A DNA stretch of 64,000 nt from Williamsia deligens (GCF_024171765.1 NZ_JAMTCI010000002.1:558001-622000); one strand, 5' to 3'. Positions 42,910 to 52,397 are shown, counted from the stretch's first letter. A program made the numbers and translations. Notes: a model not told the origin generated them from the letters alone.

Positions 42910-43809
42910 TCAGGGCCCGCCGAGGAAGTCGAGCACCAACCGGTTGACCTCGGCGGGCCGTTCCACCTGCAGGAAATGTCCTGCGTCGGAGACGATCTCG
43001 ACAGCACTGCCGTCCGGCAGGACATCGTCGACGGCCGCGGTGTACCCCACCTGCATGCATCCGTCGTCCGCGCCGTGGAGGTAGAGCATCGGTGCGAGCG
43101 GCCTCTTCAGCCAGAAGTCCTGCAGTTCCCGGTACCGCGCCTGCGGACGTCGCGGACGCACCTGCGCTCGGTAGTAGCCCAGGGCGGCGCGACGGTGCTC
43201 GGCGTCGGGCAGCGAGTCGAAGACATGCGGTAGGTCCCCGCTGGGATCGTGTCCGGGCGACCAGTCGCGCCACAGGCGCGGGATGAGGCGGTCGAGGGAT
43301 GCCTCCGAGACACGGGGCATCTGGTTGAACGCCATGTACCAGCTCATCCGCGCCTGGCGGGCGAGCATGCGGACGGTCTCCGCAGGCGGGGCGACGGACC
43401 GCGTCATCGCGGGCACCGGCGGCACGGCCATCGAGACCACCCGTGCGAACGGGGACTTCGGCCACGCGGCGATGCCGTTCGCCGTCACCGCACCCCAGTC
43501 GTGGCCCACGAGCACCGCGGACTCGTCACCGACGAGTACGTGGTGCACACCGACCGCGTCGTGCATGAGCGCGCCGACGTGGTAGTCGCCGTCGGCGGGG
43601 ATCTCGCTGGGGGCGTATCCGCGGGTGAACGGCGCGACCACGCGGAAGCCCCGGTCCGCGAGCGCAGGCCCGAGGTGTCGCCACGTGTAGGCCGAGTCGG
43701 GGTATCCGTGGAGCAGCACCGCGAGCGTGCCGGTGTCGGGACCCCAGGTGAGCGCGGACAACCGCAGCTCCGGCAGGGCGATGTCGATGCGACGGGCCTC
43801 GCTGCTCAT
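42910..43809 (-). CDS. Alpha/beta hydrolase, epoxide hydrolase/dehalogenase type
   Basis: 299 residues. The oxyanion motif HGYPDS (34-39), nucleophile elbow VGHDWGA with Asp104 rather than Ser, an acid near Asp247-248 and His278 (SDAGHFLQVE) define the aspartate-nucleophile branch: epoxide hydrolases and haloalkane or fluoroacetate dehalogenases. Epoxide hydrolase is more common. It starts 9 bases after the monooxygenase stop on the same strand, which implies one operon and possibly sequential action on an oxygenated product. Confidence 0.88.
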   Translation of the reverse strand: MSSEARRIDIALPELRLSALTWGPDTGTLAVLLHGYPDSAYTWRHLGPALADRGFRVVAPFTRGYAPSEIPADGDYHVGALMHDAVGVHHVLVGDESAVLVGHDWGAVTANGIAAWPKSPFARVVSMAVPPVPAMTRSVAPPAETVRMLARQARMSWYMAFNQMPRVSEASLDRLIPRLWRDWSPGHDPSGDLPHVFDSLPDAEHRRAALGYYRAQVRPRRPQARYRELQDFWLKRPLAPMLYLHGADDGCMQVGYTAAVDDVLPDGSAVEIVSDAGHFLQVERPAEVNRLVLDFLGGP

Positions 43810-43818
43810 CGCCTCAGC

Positions 43819-45324
43819 TTAGGAGACGGCCCCGGACGTCCCGACCGCCACCGACGCGCGCTCGCGTCCCCCGCCCACCGAACCGAACCGCAGTGCGGGG
43901 TCGAGCACGCGACCCCGGCGCAGGATGAGCGCGTCGTGGTAGTAGTTCATCCCCAGCTGCCAGGGTCGTCGGCCGCCCGCTCGCGGGAAGGTGTCGATGG
44001 ACCGCACGATGTAGTTCGCCTCGCAGTCGAGCAGAGGCTCGGTGCGGACGTCCGCCGGTGCGACGGGCACGAAGGTGTCGTGGCCGTGTCGCCGCATGTG
44101 GCGCACCAGTCGACGGAAGTGTTCCCCCACCAGGTCGGCCTTGAGGGTCCACGACGCATTGGTGTAGCCGATGGTGAAGACCAGGTTGGGCAGGCCGCTG
44201 AGCATCATGCCCTTGTAGGAAAGCGTGTCCGACACGGGCTTGTCGATGCCGTCCACTGAGAGGCGCACGCGTCCGAAGGCCAGCATCTGCAGGCCGGTGG
44301 CGGTGACGACGATGTCGGCGGGCACCACCTCGCCGGCCGACGTCACGATCCCGTCGGCTCGGACGTGGTCGATGGTGTCGGTGACGATGGAGGCCGATCC
44401 GTCCGACAGGACCCGGAACAGGTCGCCGTCGGGCGCGAGACACATCCGCTGGTCCCAGGGGTCGTACCTGGGCGTGAAGTGCCGGTCGAGGTCGAAGTCG
44501 TCAGGCAGTTGTGCGGCGTTCTCCGACCGGATGACGCCGCGCATGCGGTCCGGCCACCGTCGGCACGCCTGATACAGCGCGGTGTCGATGGCGACGTTCT
44601 TGGCGCGGGTGATCGCGGAGGCGGCGCGCCGTCCGATGAGCCGCGCGAGTCGCTCGTCGGCACTGTCCCGGCTGGGGAACGACATCACGTAGGTCGGCGA
44701 CCGCTGCAGCATCGTGACGTGGCCGGCAGTCCGCGCCAGCGCCGGGACCAGCGTGATCGCGGTGGCGCCGCTGCCGACGACGACGACGCGTCGCCCCGAG
44801 TGGTCGAGGTCGGCGGGCCAGTGCTGGGGGTGCACCACCGGCCCGTCGAAGTCCTCGAGTCCGGGGATGAGGGGCTGGTGACCCCGGTCGTAGTCGTAGT
44901 AGCCCGTGCACAGGTAGAGGAAGCGCGCCCGGACGACCACCGGGTCGTCCTGACCGTCGACGCTCGCCCGCACCGTCCACCGCGCTGTCGCGGTGTCGAA
45001 GTCCGCGTCGGTCACGCGGTGCCCGAACCGGATGTTGTCGAGGGTCCCGTCGCGCCGAGCGGTCGCCTCGATGTAGTCACGGATCCGAGCACCCGACACG
45101 ATCGAATCGGAGTCGGTCCAGCGGTTGTGGCGGTAGCTGAGGCTCTGCATGTCCGAGTCGCACCGCACACCCGGGTACCGGAAGAGATCCCACGTGCCGC
45201 CGATGCGGTCCCGGGCCTCGAGCACCACGAGGCTGTCGCCGACGGCCTGACGCGCATGGTGCGCCGCCCCGATGCCGGACAGCCCGGCACCCACGATGGC
45301 GACCTCGACCTCGATGGCTGACAC
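43819..45324 (-). CDS. EthA-like flavin monooxygenase (Baeyer-Villiger type)
   Basis: 501 residues from the GTG at 45324 (GGGGGAG 5 bases before); the long upstream frame through the tRNA is not coding. Two Rossmann motifs are present, VGAGLSGIGA (11-20) and VGSGATAI (183-190), with the BVMO fingerprint FDGPVVHPQHWP (159-170). GGTWDLFRYPGVRCDSDMQ, SPTYVMSFPSRD and MMLSGLPNLVFTIGYTNASWTLKADLV closely follow M. tuberculosis EthA. Such enzymes use FAD and NADPH to insert oxygen next to ketones and also activate thioamide prodrugs. The partner gene downstream is an alpha/beta hydrolase. Confidence 0.92.
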   Translation of the reverse strand: MSAIEVEVAIVGAGLSGIGAAHHARQAVGDSLVVLEARDRIGGTWDLFRYPGVRCDSDMQSLSYRHNRWTDSDSIVSGARIRDYIEATARRDGTLDNIRFGHRVTDADFDTATARWTVRASVDGQDDPVVVRARFLYLCTGYYDYDRGHQPLIPGLEDFDGPVVHPQHWPADLDHSGRRVVVVGSGATAITLVPALARTAGHVTMLQRSPTYVMSFPSRDSADERLARLIGRRAASAITRAKNVAIDTALYQACRRWPDRMRGVIRSENAAQLPDDFDLDRHFTPRYDPWDQRMCLAPDGDLFRVLSDGSASIVTDTIDHVRADGIVTSAGEVVPADIVVTATGLQMLAFGRVRLSVDGIDKPVSDTLSYKGMMLSGLPNLVFTIGYTNASWTLKADLVGEHFRRLVRHMRRHGHDTFVPVAPADVRTEPLLDCEANYIVRSIDTFPRAGGRRPWQLGMNYYHDALILRRGRVLDPALRFGSVGGGRERASVAVGTSGAVS

Positions 45325-45472
45325 CGACTCCCCCTGATCTCGCGCCTCACGCCGCCGATGCGGCAGGTGCCGCGAGCCTGACACGGGGGTGCGCGAGCGG
45401 GTGCATGCTCGCGTCGTCGTTGGGACGCGCCACAAGTGTGGTGGCGTCCTCGGTGCATGCAGTGAGAACGGG

Positions 45473-45554
45473 TGCGCAAGAGGAGACTCGAACTCCCACG
45501 GGTTGCCCCACTGGAACCTAAATCCAGCGCGTCTGCCAGTTCCGCCACTCGCGC
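45473..45554 (-). tRNA. tRNA-Leu (anticodon TAG)
   Basis: An 82-base class II tRNA on the minus strand: acceptor GCGCGAG pairs with CTTGCGC, anticodon stem CTGGA/TCCAG with loop TTTAGGT (TAG), a long variable arm (TGGGGCAACCCG region), T-arm with GTTCGAGTC and discriminator A. CCA is not encoded. It decodes CUA and, by wobble, other CUN codons. Confidence 0.93.
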
Positions 45555-45615
45555 GTGTGCAGCGCCACCTTACTCGGTTGACCAGCCCGGACTCGGTGCG
45601 CGGTACCGTCGTCGC

Positions 45616-46017
45616 GTGACCACCGCAGCTCGCCGACGCCACCGACCCGCACTCATCGTGCTGGTGATCGTGGCGTTCCTGGTGTGTCTCGGTCTGGCGT
45701 GGTGGCAGTGGACCCGCTTCGAGTCGACGTCGGGGACCGGGCAGAACCTGGGCTATGCGCTGCAGTGGCCCGCGTTCGCCGCCTTCGTCGTCTACGCCTA
45801 CCGCCGGTTCGTCGTCCTCGAGAGCGACCCCGACGAGGTGGCGAAGATGGATCCACGCGCGCACGGTGCGATCGAGGTCCCGGCCGACGTCCTCCCCCAG
45901 CGGCCGGCCTCGACCCCGGTGACCATCACCCTCGACGACGACGCCACCCCGGAGGACCGCGCCCACGCCGAGTACAACCGGTATCTGTCCGAACTCGCCC
46001 GACGGGACCACGCATGA
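45616..46017 (+). CDS. Single-pass membrane protein (LprD/Rv1343c-like)
   Basis: 133 residues, GTG start. A basic N-terminus (TTAARRRHRPAL) leads to one membrane helix (about 10-30, LIVLVIVAFLVCLGLAWWQW), then a second hydrophobic stretch near 45-57 and an acidic C-terminal half (ITLDDDATPEDRAHAEYNRYL). No lipobox is visible. Its place before the DUF3817 gene and rdgB matches Rv1343c. Function unknown. Confidence 0.75.
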   Translation: MTTAARRRHRPALIVLVIVAFLVCLGLAWWQWTRFESTSGTGQNLGYALQWPAFAAFVVYAYRRFVVLESDPDEVAKMDPRAHGAIEVPADVLPQRPASTPVTITLDDDATPEDRAHAEYNRYLSELARRDHA

Positions 46018-46048
46018 CCGTCGGCGCACCAGCGATGCAGGAGAACAC

Positions 46049-46414
46049 GTGACGAGCCCCGACCCCACGACGAAGCAAGCTCCCGTGGCCGCCACACCGG
46101 CTGCGGCGACGAAGATCCGTGGCGCGCTGCTGCGCTATCGGGTGCTGGCCTGGGTGACCGGTCTGTGGCTGCTGCTGCTCGTGGTCGAGCTGATCCTCAA
46201 GTACGGGTTCGGCGTCGACTCACTGGACTTCGTCCCGATCGTTCACGGCTGGGTGTACTTCGTGTACCTGATCATGGCGATCGACCTGTCGATCCGCGTG
46301 CGGTGGCCGATCGGGAAGACCGTCGTCACCCTCATCGCGGGCACGATCCCGTTCCTGTCGTTCTATGTCGAGCACATCCGCACCCGCGAGGTCCGCGCCC
46401 AGTTCGACGTGTGA
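46049..46414 (+). CDS. DUF3817 membrane protein (Rv1342c-like)
   Basis: 121 residues, GTG start with AGGAG 7 bases upstream. After a 22-residue proline/alanine leader, three membrane helices follow: VLAWVTGLWLLLLVVELIL, VHGWVYFVYLIMAIDLSI and TVVTLIAGTIPFLSFYVEH. The VHGWVYF and PFLSFYVE motifs define DUF3817. It starts 32 bases after the LprD-like gene and is convergent with rdgB. A second DUF3817 gene occurs at 62727-63083. Function unknown. Confidence 0.88.
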   Translation: MTSPDPTTKQAPVAATPAAATKIRGALLRYRVLAWVTGLWLLLLVVELILKYGFGVDSLDFVPIVHGWVYFVYLIMAIDLSIRVRWPIGKTVVTLIAGTIPFLSFYVEHIRTREVRAQFDV

Positions 46415-46457
46415 CCCGGTTCCCGCGACCGGTTCTGCGTCGCGCGACCGTCACACC

Positions 46458-46503
46458 GGTCGCGTCTGTCCGATGCGGTCGCGTCTGACCGATGCAGTCG
46501 CGT
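46458..46503. repeat. Short tandem repeat, 19-base unit
   Basis: GGTCGCGTCTGTCCGATGC (46458-46476) is followed by a copy with one change (46477-46495) and an 8-base partial copy (46496-46503). It lies between the convergent DUF3817 and rdgB genes. It could fold or be a replication-slippage product. Confidence 0.8.
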
Positions 46504-46514
46504 GGAGGCGGTCG

Positions 46515-47165
46515 TCAGGACCCCGCACCCAGCTCGCGCAGAACCGGGAGCAGATGGACGAGCGCCCGGGAGCGATGGCTGAGAGCGTCCTTCTCGGCGG
46601 GTGAGAGCTGGGCCGCGGTACGCCCGGCGACCGATCCGCCGGACAGCTCGTCGTCGTCGGGGACGAAGATCGGGTCGTACCCGAAACCGTTGTCGCCCAG
46701 AGGACCGTCGACGATCCGCCCGCGCCACTCCCCACGCACCACATGCTGTCCGCCTGCAGGCGTGACGAGCGCACAGGCGGAGACGAACGCCGCGCCGCGC
46801 CGCTCGGCGGGCACATCGGACATCTGGCCGAGCAGCAGTCGCAGGTTGGCCTCGTCGTCGCCGTGACGTCCCGCCCAGCGCGCGCTGAGCACTCCGGGCA
46901 TGCCCCGCAGGGCGTCGACCTCGAGACCGGAGTCGTCGGCGAGACACGCGAAACCCGTGGCGGCGCAGCCGTCGACGGCCTTGACGAGGGCGTTCTCCTC
47001 GAACGTCGCACCCGTCTCCGGCGTCTCCGGGAACGGCGGGACCTCGTCGAGCCCGACGATGTGCACACCCGAGATGCCCTCGGACGCGACGAGACGGCGC
47101 AGCTCGGTCAGCTTCTTCGCGTTGCGGCTCGCGACGAGCAGGGTGGTCGCGGCGGGGGTGGTCAC
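46515..47165 (-). CDS. rdgB: XTP/dITP diphosphatase (non-canonical purine NTPase)
   Basis: 216 residues, GTG start overlapping the rph TGA (GTGA). The family signatures [14 protein letters not shown] at the start, [21 protein letters not shown] and [12 protein letters not shown] with a final SHRSRAL are all present. It hydrolyses dITP, XTP and ITP to monophosphates and pyrophosphate, keeping hypoxanthine and xanthine out of DNA and RNA. The coupling to rph matches Rv1340-Rv1341. Confidence 0.96.
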   Translation of the reverse strand: MTTPAATTLLVASRNAKKLTELRRLVASEGISGVHIVGLDEVPPFPETPETGATFEENALVKAVDGCAATGFACLADDSGLEVDALRGMPGVLSARWAGRHGDDEANLRLLLGQMSDVPAERRGAAFVSACALVTPAGGQHVVRGEWRGRIVDGPLGDNGFGYDPIFVPDDDELSGGSVAGRTAAQLSPAEKDALSHRSRALVHLLPVLRELGAGS

Positions 47166-47911
47166 ACGCCGGGGGCGGTCGGCAACGGCGCACCGAGCGC
47201 CTCGCGCTGCGCGTCGAAGAGGCGGTCGGTGCCCAGAGCGGCCATGTCGAGCATCTTGTCCAGGGTCGCCCGCGAGAAGGTGGCCCCCTCACCGGTGCCC
47301 TGGATCTCCACGAGGGTCCCCGCGTCGGTGGTGACGACGTTCATGTCGACCTCTGCGCGGGAGTCCTCCTCGTAGGGGAGGTCGAGACGCACGCGGCCGT
47401 CCACCACACCGACGCTCACCGCGGCGATGGCGCAGGAGATGGGCTGGGGGTCGGCGAGGAGGTTGCGCTCGTTCAGCAGCGCGACGGCGTCGACGAGGGC
47501 GACGTAGGCGCCGGTGATCGCCGCGGTACGGGTGCCCCCGTCGGCCTGCAGGACGTCACAGTCGAGAGCGATCGTGTTCTCCCCCAACGCCGCCAGGTCG
47601 ATGCAGGCGCGCAGCGATCGACCGATGAGGCGACTGATCTCCTGCGTCCGGCCGCCGACCTTGCCCTTGACCGACTCGCGCTGCGACCGGGAGTGGGTGG
47701 CGGCGGGGAGCATCGCGTACTCGGCGGTCAGCCACCCGAGACCGGAGCCGCGCCGCCAGCGCGGGACACCTTCCTCGACGCTGGCCGTGCACATCACGCG
47801 CGTCTTGCCGAACTCGACGAGAACCGATCCGGCGGGGTGGTCGGTGAAGCCCCGGGTGATGCGGATGGGGCGCATCTCGTCGTCGGCGCGGCCGTCTGCT
47901 CGTCTGCTCAC
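47162..47911 (-). CDS. rph: Ribonuclease PH
   Basis: 249 residues from the GTG at 47911 ([16 protein letters not shown]). The PH-domain motifs [54 protein letters not shown] and the final [20 protein letters not shown] are intact. It is a phosphate-dependent 3'-5' exoribonuclease that trims tRNA 3' ends and may process rRNA. The downstream rdgB overlaps by 4 bases. M. tuberculosis RphA is similar in length. Confidence 0.96.
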   Translation of the reverse strand: MSRRADGRADDEMRPIRITRGFTDHPAGSVLVEFGKTRVMCTASVEEGVPRWRRGSGLGWLTAEYAMLPAATHSRSQRESVKGKVGGRTQEISRLIGRSLRACIDLAALGENTIALDCDVLQADGGTRTAAITGAYVALVDAVALLNERNLLADPQPISCAIAAVSVGVVDGRVRLDLPYEEDSRAEVDMNVVTTDAGTLVEIQGTGEGATFSRATLDKMLDMAALGTDRLFDAQREALGAPLPTAPGV

Positions 47912-47968
47912 GCGGCCAACTCTAACGATCCCCGGCACGCGGGCGGTGTCGGATCACCGGCAGCGCGG

Positions 47969-48730
47969 TCAGACGTCGAAAACCCGTCCGGGACGGGCCA
48001 CGTCGATCGGTCCGGCGAACTCGGCGGTCGCCTCGGCGACGACGTCGTCGACGGACGTCCACGGCGGGATGTGGGTGAGCACCAGCGACCACACCCCGGC
48101 CTTCGTCGCGATACGGCCGGCCTCGGTGCCCGACAGGTGCAGGCCCGGGGGCCGCTCGTCGGGAGCATGCGTCCACGACGCCTCGCACAGGAAGACGTCC
48201 GCGTCCCGGGCGAGGTCCACCACGGCGTCGCACTCGGCGGTGTCACCGCTGAACGCGAGGACACGCCCGTCGGGGTCGGTGATGCGCATCCCGTACGTCT
48301 CCGGCGGGTGCGCGACGCGCGTGGGGACCACCGTCAGGGGGCCGAGCTCGACGGGCTCGCCCTCCGCCCAGTGGTGCACGTCGAACGTGTCGGTGATGTC
48401 GTCGATCTGACCCGCGTACTCCGACGAGGCGGCGCCGATGCGCGCACCGGTCCCCTGCGGTCCCCAGAGGGGAACACGCACCGAGGCGGGCACCGGGTGA
48501 TATCGCCGCCAGACGAGCAGGCCCGGCAGATCCAGGCAGTGGTCGGCGTGCAGATGACTCAGCATCACGGTGACGTCGTTCGGGTCGTGGACCCGTTGCA
48601 ACGCCCCCAGGACCCCCGGCCCGAAGTCGAGGACCACCGGCTGGTGGCCGTCGACCGTCAGCAGATATCCCGATGCCGCACTCTCGGGCCCGATCACGCT
48701 GCCCGAGCTCCCCAGAACGGTCACTCGCAT
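47969..48730 (-). CDS. Metallo-beta-lactamase-fold hydrolase (Rv1339-like)
   Basis: 253 residues from the ATG at 48730; a GTG at 48739 would add three residues, and neither has a clear ribosome site. The metal site HLHADHCLDL (about 59-68), GDTAEC with Asp, and the distal LTHIPPW histidine are present. FDVHHWAEGEPV and RRYHP closely match Rv1339, which has been described as an atypical cyclic-AMP phosphodiesterase and is also similar to RNase Z-type proteins. The order murI-this gene-rph-rdgB matches M. tuberculosis. Activity on cAMP here is inferred. Confidence 0.9.
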   Translation of the reverse strand: MRVTVLGSSGSVIGPESAASGYLLTVDGHQPVVLDFGPGVLGALQRVHDPNDVTVMLSHLHADHCLDLPGLLVWRRYHPVPASVRVPLWGPQGTGARIGAASSEYAGQIDDITDTFDVHHWAEGEPVELGPLTVVPTRVAHPPETYGMRITDPDGRVLAFSGDTAECDAVVDLARDADVFLCEASWTHAPDERPPGLHLSGTEAGRIATKAGVWSLVLTHIPPWTSVDDVVAEATAEFAGPIDVARPGRVFDV

Positions 48731-48799
48731 GCCGTTCACTGTGCCACGTGACGCGCACCACAGCGATCAACCCCGGGCCGTCACTCGGACGAGGTGTGG

Positions 48800-49609
48800 T
48801 CAGACGTGGTGGACGGCGCCCACCGCGGGTCCGAGGAACCGCGCCGACAGGCGGGCGAAGGACGCCGGATCGCCGGTGGCGGTGAACTCGCGCCGAGCGG
48901 GTCGGCCGGTGTGCGGTCGCAGCGTGTCGTTCTCGGTGAGGACTCGCAGGACGTCCTTGGCCGTCTCCTCGGCACTGGACACCAGGGTGACCTCGTCGCC
49001 CATGGCGAGCTGGATGACGCCGGACAGCAGCGGGTAGTGCGTGCATCCCAGGACGACGGTGTCGACGCGGGCCTGCTGCAACGGCTCGAGGTATCCCTGC
49101 GCGAGCCCGAGGATCTGTCGACCCGAGGTGATGCCCCGCTCGACGAAGTCCACGAACCGCGGGCAGGCGACCGTGGTCAGCTCGACGCCCGTCGCGGCGG
49201 CGAACGCGTCGTCGTACGCGCGGGACGCGATCGTCGCCGCGGTCCCGATCACCCCGATCCGTCCGGTCCGCGTGGTGGCGACGGCGCGGCGGACCGCGGG
49301 CAGGATCACCTCGACAACCGGGACGGGATAGCGCTCGCGGGCGTCCCGCAGACATGCCGCCGACGCGGTGTTGCAGGCGATGACCATGACCTTGACGTCC
49401 CGTGCCGCGAGGTCGTCGCCGACGGCAAGCGCGTGCCGCCGGACCTCGGGGATGCGTAGCGGTCCATAGGGCCCGTTCGCAGTGTCCCCGACGTAGACGA
49501 TGTCCTCGTCGGGGAGTTGGTCGACGATGGCACGCGCGACCGTCAGACCGCCGACGCCGGAGTCGAAGATGCCGATCGGTGCGTCGTGGCGGGGGTCGAC
49601 GTCGCTCAC
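48800..49609 (-). CDS. murI: Glutamate racemase
   Basis: 269 residues, GTG start that overlaps the rhomboid gene's TGA (GTGA). Catalytic Cys79 ([10 protein letters not shown]) and Cys189 ([10 protein letters not shown]), with Asp16 and the DSGVGGLTV motif, define the cofactor-free racemase. It provides D-glutamate for peptidoglycan; it is likely essential. The N-terminal [12 protein letters not shown] and ILPAVRRAV stretches are typical, and the length is standard. Confidence 0.96.
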   Translation of the reverse strand: MSDVDPRHDAPIGIFDSGVGGLTVARAIVDQLPDEDIVYVGDTANGPYGPLRIPEVRRHALAVGDDLAARDVKVMVIACNTASAACLRDARERYPVPVVEVILPAVRRAVATTRTGRIGVIGTAATIASRAYDDAFAAATGVELTTVACPRFVDFVERGITSGRQILGLAQGYLEPLQQARVDTVVLGCTHYPLLSGVIQLAMGDEVTLVSSAEETAKDVLRVLTENDTLRPHTGRPARREFTATGDPASFARLSARFLGPAVGAVHHV

Positions 49610-50289
49610 CGGCGGGGCTCGACGAGCGGCGATGGGGCCGCGGCGCGGCGGCGGCGGTCACGCCCTGCCAGCGCCCATGCGGCGACGACGCCGCCGACCG
49701 CGCCGAACAGGTGCGCCTGCCAGGACACCTGCGGCTGACCGGGCAGCACTCCCCAGAGGACCGAGCCGTAGACGAGGAGCAGCAGCACCCCGATCCCGAT
49801 CTGTGCCGGCGAGCGGTTGAACAGTCCGCGGACGAGCAGGAACGCCAGCCAGCCGAAGATGATCCCCGACGCCCCGATGGTCACGGAGGTGGCCGGCCCG
49901 AACAGGAACACACCGATCCCGGAGAAGGCCCACACGACAAGGGTCGTGATCACGAACCGTCGGGCCAGAAGGAGCAGGAAACCCAGGACCGCGGCGGGGA
50001 CCGCATTCGAGGTCAGGTGGTCGAAGCCGGCGTGCAGGAACGGCGAGGTGAGGATCCCCCACCACCGGTCGGTGTCACGGGGGTGGATGCCGTCGTCGTC
50101 GAGGCGGTTGTCCGCCGCGGCGTCGAACGCCTCGACGAGGTAGAGCACCCCGATCACCAGCGCGATGACGACGGCCGATCGGATCCACAGGACCCGGCGC
50201 GGCTGCGCACCGCCGGCGGCGCTCGGCACGGCAGCCGTGCCGCCACGGGTGGTCATCGACCCGTCGTGGGGCGATCCGGGGGGAAACAT
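49606..50289 (-). CDS. Rhomboid family intramembrane serine protease
   Basis: 227 residues from the ATG at 50289 (GAGGAG upstream). Six or seven membrane segments are visible. The catalytic serine is Ser141 in IGASGIIFG, the general base His192 in [12 protein letters not shown], and [10 protein letters not shown] carries the conserved Asn95. The first 30 residues are disordered. The protein cleaves membrane-spanning substrates; substrates in actinobacteria are largely unknown. It is coupled to murI and homologous in place to Rv1337. Confidence 0.93.
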   Translation of the reverse strand: MFPPGSPHDGSMTTRGGTAAVPSAAGGAQPRRVLWIRSAVVIALVIGVLYLVEAFDAAADNRLDDDGIHPRDTDRWWGILTSPFLHAGFDHLTSNAVPAAVLGFLLLLARRFVITTLVVWAFSGIGVFLFGPATSVTIGASGIIFGWLAFLLVRGLFNRSPAQIGIGVLLLLVYGSVLWGVLPGQPQVSWQAHLFGAVGGVVAAWALAGRDRRRRAAAPSPLVEPRR

Positions 50290-50348
50290 GTCCGTCGCAC
50301 TCCTCGGGTCGGGTCACCCGAGGATACCGACGCTGCGAGACCGGGCTG

Positions 50349-51425
50349 TCAGCCGTCGAACGCCGACGGCAGGGCGTCCCGGTAGGCCGGGATGTCGGCC
50401 ACGCCGGTCGCGCTGACCACGGCGTCGACGATCGCGCGGCGGGTGACGTCGGCGGCCGCGGCGCCCAGACGCGCCAGCGCCCCGACCGTCGGCGACATCC
50501 CCGACGGCACCCGGGGGTCGTCGGGCAACTCCACCGCACCGGTCGCGACGGCGAACACCGTGTCGCCGTCGAGCGGGGAGTGCACGGGACGGATGGCGTG
50601 CGCGAGACCGTCGTGGGCCGCGATCGCGATCCGACGGGTGGTCGCGGGATCGAGTCGGGCGTCGGTGGCGACGACGCCGATCGTCGTGTTCAGCACCGTC
50701 GCCTTCGACCGCAGGTCCCGCAGTGCGTCGATGTCGGTCGCTGTCGGTGTCGTGAGTTCATGGAGCCGGAGTTCGTCCGGCGCTGCATCCCACGGCAGTC
50801 CGGTGCGCGGGTCGACGACGTCACCGACCGGGTTGGCAACCATCACCGCGCCGACGGTGACATGGACTCCGTCACCGAGATCGACCGTCGTCGACGCGGT
50901 GCCGACACCCCCCTTGAGAACCCCCGCCCGCGCCCCGGCGCCGGCGCCCACCGAGCCCCGCGCGACGTCCCCACCGGCCGCGAGCAGCGCCGCCCGTCCC
51001 ATCGCGGCGTCAGGCCGATCTCGCCACCAGCCCACGGGGAGGTCGAAGACGACCGCCGCGGGCACGATCGGGACCACACCTCCCCTGCCGTCCATGGACA
51101 GTCCGACACCGCGCTCCTCCAGCGCGAGCATCACCCCGTCGGCGGCCGCGAGTCCGTAGGCGCTCCCGCCCGTGAGGACGATCGCGTGCACCGTCTGCAC
51201 GCTGTTCGACGGGTCGAGGAGGTCGGTCTCGCGCGTCCCGGGTCCGCCCCCGCGCACGTCGATCGCGGCCACCGACCCCTCCGGCACCGTCACCACGGTC
51301 ACCCCGGTGGCCCATCCCGATCCCGGGACGTCGGGGGTCGCGACGACGACGTCGGGGTCGACGCGCTGCGCATGCCCGACAGCGATGCCCACGACGTCGG
51401 TGATCGACCCGCGGGCGGTGGTCAC
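50349..51425 (-). CDS. P1/DmpA-family N-terminal-nucleophile hydrolase (Rv1333-like)
   Basis: 358 residues, GTG start overlapping the DUF2017 stop (GTGA). The N-terminus (DVVGIAVGHAQR; TVVTVPEGSVAAIDVRGGGPGTRETDLL) and the autoprocessing junction KGGVGTASTTV, with cleavage expected before Thr177, fit the DmpA/P1 peptidase family. Processing yields alpha and beta subunits with Thr177 (or Ser178) as the nucleophile. It is probably an aminopeptidase or amidase, possibly on poly-nylon-like or beta-amino substrates; the physiological substrate is unknown. Confidence 0.9.
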   Translation of the reverse strand: MTTARGSITDVVGIAVGHAQRVDPDVVVATPDVPGSGWATGVTVVTVPEGSVAAIDVRGGGPGTRETDLLDPSNSVQTVHAIVLTGGSAYGLAAADGVMLALEERGVGLSMDGRGGVVPIVPAAVVFDLPVGWWRDRPDAAMGRAALLAAGGDVARGSVGAGAGARAGVLKGGVGTASTTVDLGDGVHVTVGAVMVANPVGDVVDPRTGLPWDAAPDELRLHELTTPTATDIDALRDLRSKATVLNTTIGVVATDARLDPATTRRIAIAAHDGLAHAIRPVHSPLDGDTVFAVATGAVELPDDPRVPSGMSPTVGALARLGAAAADVTRRAIVDAVVSATGVADIPAYRDALPSAFDG

Positions 51426-52009
51426 CGCGAGGCGCCCATGACCGCGACCACCAGCAGTTCCTGCACCACGGTCAACCAGTGATAGACGTCGAGGTGGGCT
51501 GCCTGCGGGTCGTCGGGCGGGAGGTGGTCGGGGGTTGACTCGGTGACACCCAGCATCGCCCCGAGGGCCAGACGCACGTCGTTGACGGCCGTCAACCACT
51601 GCTCGGCCTGTACCCGCGTCAGCGAGATGTCGCCGCCGCCGGACGGGAGCGTCTCGAGGACCGTGTGCAGCGCCTGGGACTTCGCGGCGAGGATGTGCGG
51701 TTCGTGCACGCTGCGCAGGGCACCGTTGAGGTCGCCGGTGACGGCGTCCGCCCCGAGGTGGCGGTCCTGGTCGGGCCGGTGGAAATCGGGGAGCAGCCGT
51801 CCGAGCGTGGCGTCCTGCGGTGCCGACGAGTGCCCCACCGGGATGCCCGTCATCGCGGCGAGCTCGTCGTCGGGGGCGGTCGACGCGCGCTCGTCGAGGA
51901 GCTCGGTCATCGACGACACCAGCGACGAGATCAGTTCGCTCTCGTGGGCGTCCACCCGACTGGTGATCCGCAACGACTCCCCGCGGCCACGCCGCTTCCA
52001 GTTCTGCAC
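51422..52009 (-). CDS. DUF2017 protein (Rv1332-like)
   Basis: 195 residues, GTG start, 4 bases after clpS. A conserved helical protein with GIPVGHSSAPQDATLGRLLPDF in the middle and VYHWLTVVQELLVVAV at the end. DUF2017 members always neighbour clpS in actinobacteria. Rv1332 is annotated as a putative regulator without strong evidence. Function unknown; a role with ClpS in protein turnover is only a contextual guess. Confidence 0.88.
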   Translation of the reverse strand: MQNWKRRGRGESLRITSRVDAHESELISSLVSSMTELLDERASTAPDDELAAMTGIPVGHSSAPQDATLGRLLPDFHRPDQDRHLGADAVTGDLNGALRSVHEPHILAAKSQALHTVLETLPSGGGDISLTRVQAEQWLTAVNDVRLALGAMLGVTESTPDHLPPDDPQAAHLDVYHWLTVVQELLVVAVMGASR

Positions 52010-52013
52010 CGTC

Positions 52014-52397
52014 TCAGCCGTCGCGCTGCATCGTCGCCCACAGACCGGCCGCGTGCAGTTTCCGTACGTCGATCTCCACCTTGTCGCGATCGCCGCTCGA
52101 GACGACGGCTTTGCCCTCGGTGTGCACCTGCATCATCAGCTCCGCCGCCTTCGCCTCGGAGTAGCCGAAGATCTTCTGGAACACGTAGGTGACGTAGCGC
52201 ATGAGGTTGACCGGGTCGTCCCAGACGATGGTCATCCAGGGACGGTCGTCGGAGGTGTCGGAGTCAGCCGTGTCGGGGTCGGCGACAGCGGCCCCACCCG
52301 GGGTAGCCTCATGCCGTCCGTCGGCCACGACGACGGCGCCGCGCGACCGTCGGGACGTCTCGGAGCGGGCGCCCGCGGTCGGCCTCAGTCCGCGCAT
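52014..52397 (-). CDS. clpS: ATP-dependent Clp protease adaptor ClpS
   Basis: 127 residues from the ATG at 52397; a GTG at 52403 is also possible. The first 45 residues are low-complexity, then the ClpS domain follows: [45 protein letters not shown], with the binding-pocket DD-xx-N and the conserved VHTEG. It delivers N-degron substrates to ClpC/ClpP. Its start is only 17 bases from the pncB start on the other strand, so the promoters overlap or lie inside the opposing genes. Confidence 0.95.
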   Translation of the reverse strand: MRGLRPTAGARSETSRRSRGAVVVADGRHEATPGGAAVADPDTADSDTSDDRPWMTIVWDDPVNLMRYVTYVFQKIFGYSEAKAAELMMQVHTEGKAVVSSGDRDKVEIDVRKLHAAGLWATMQRDG

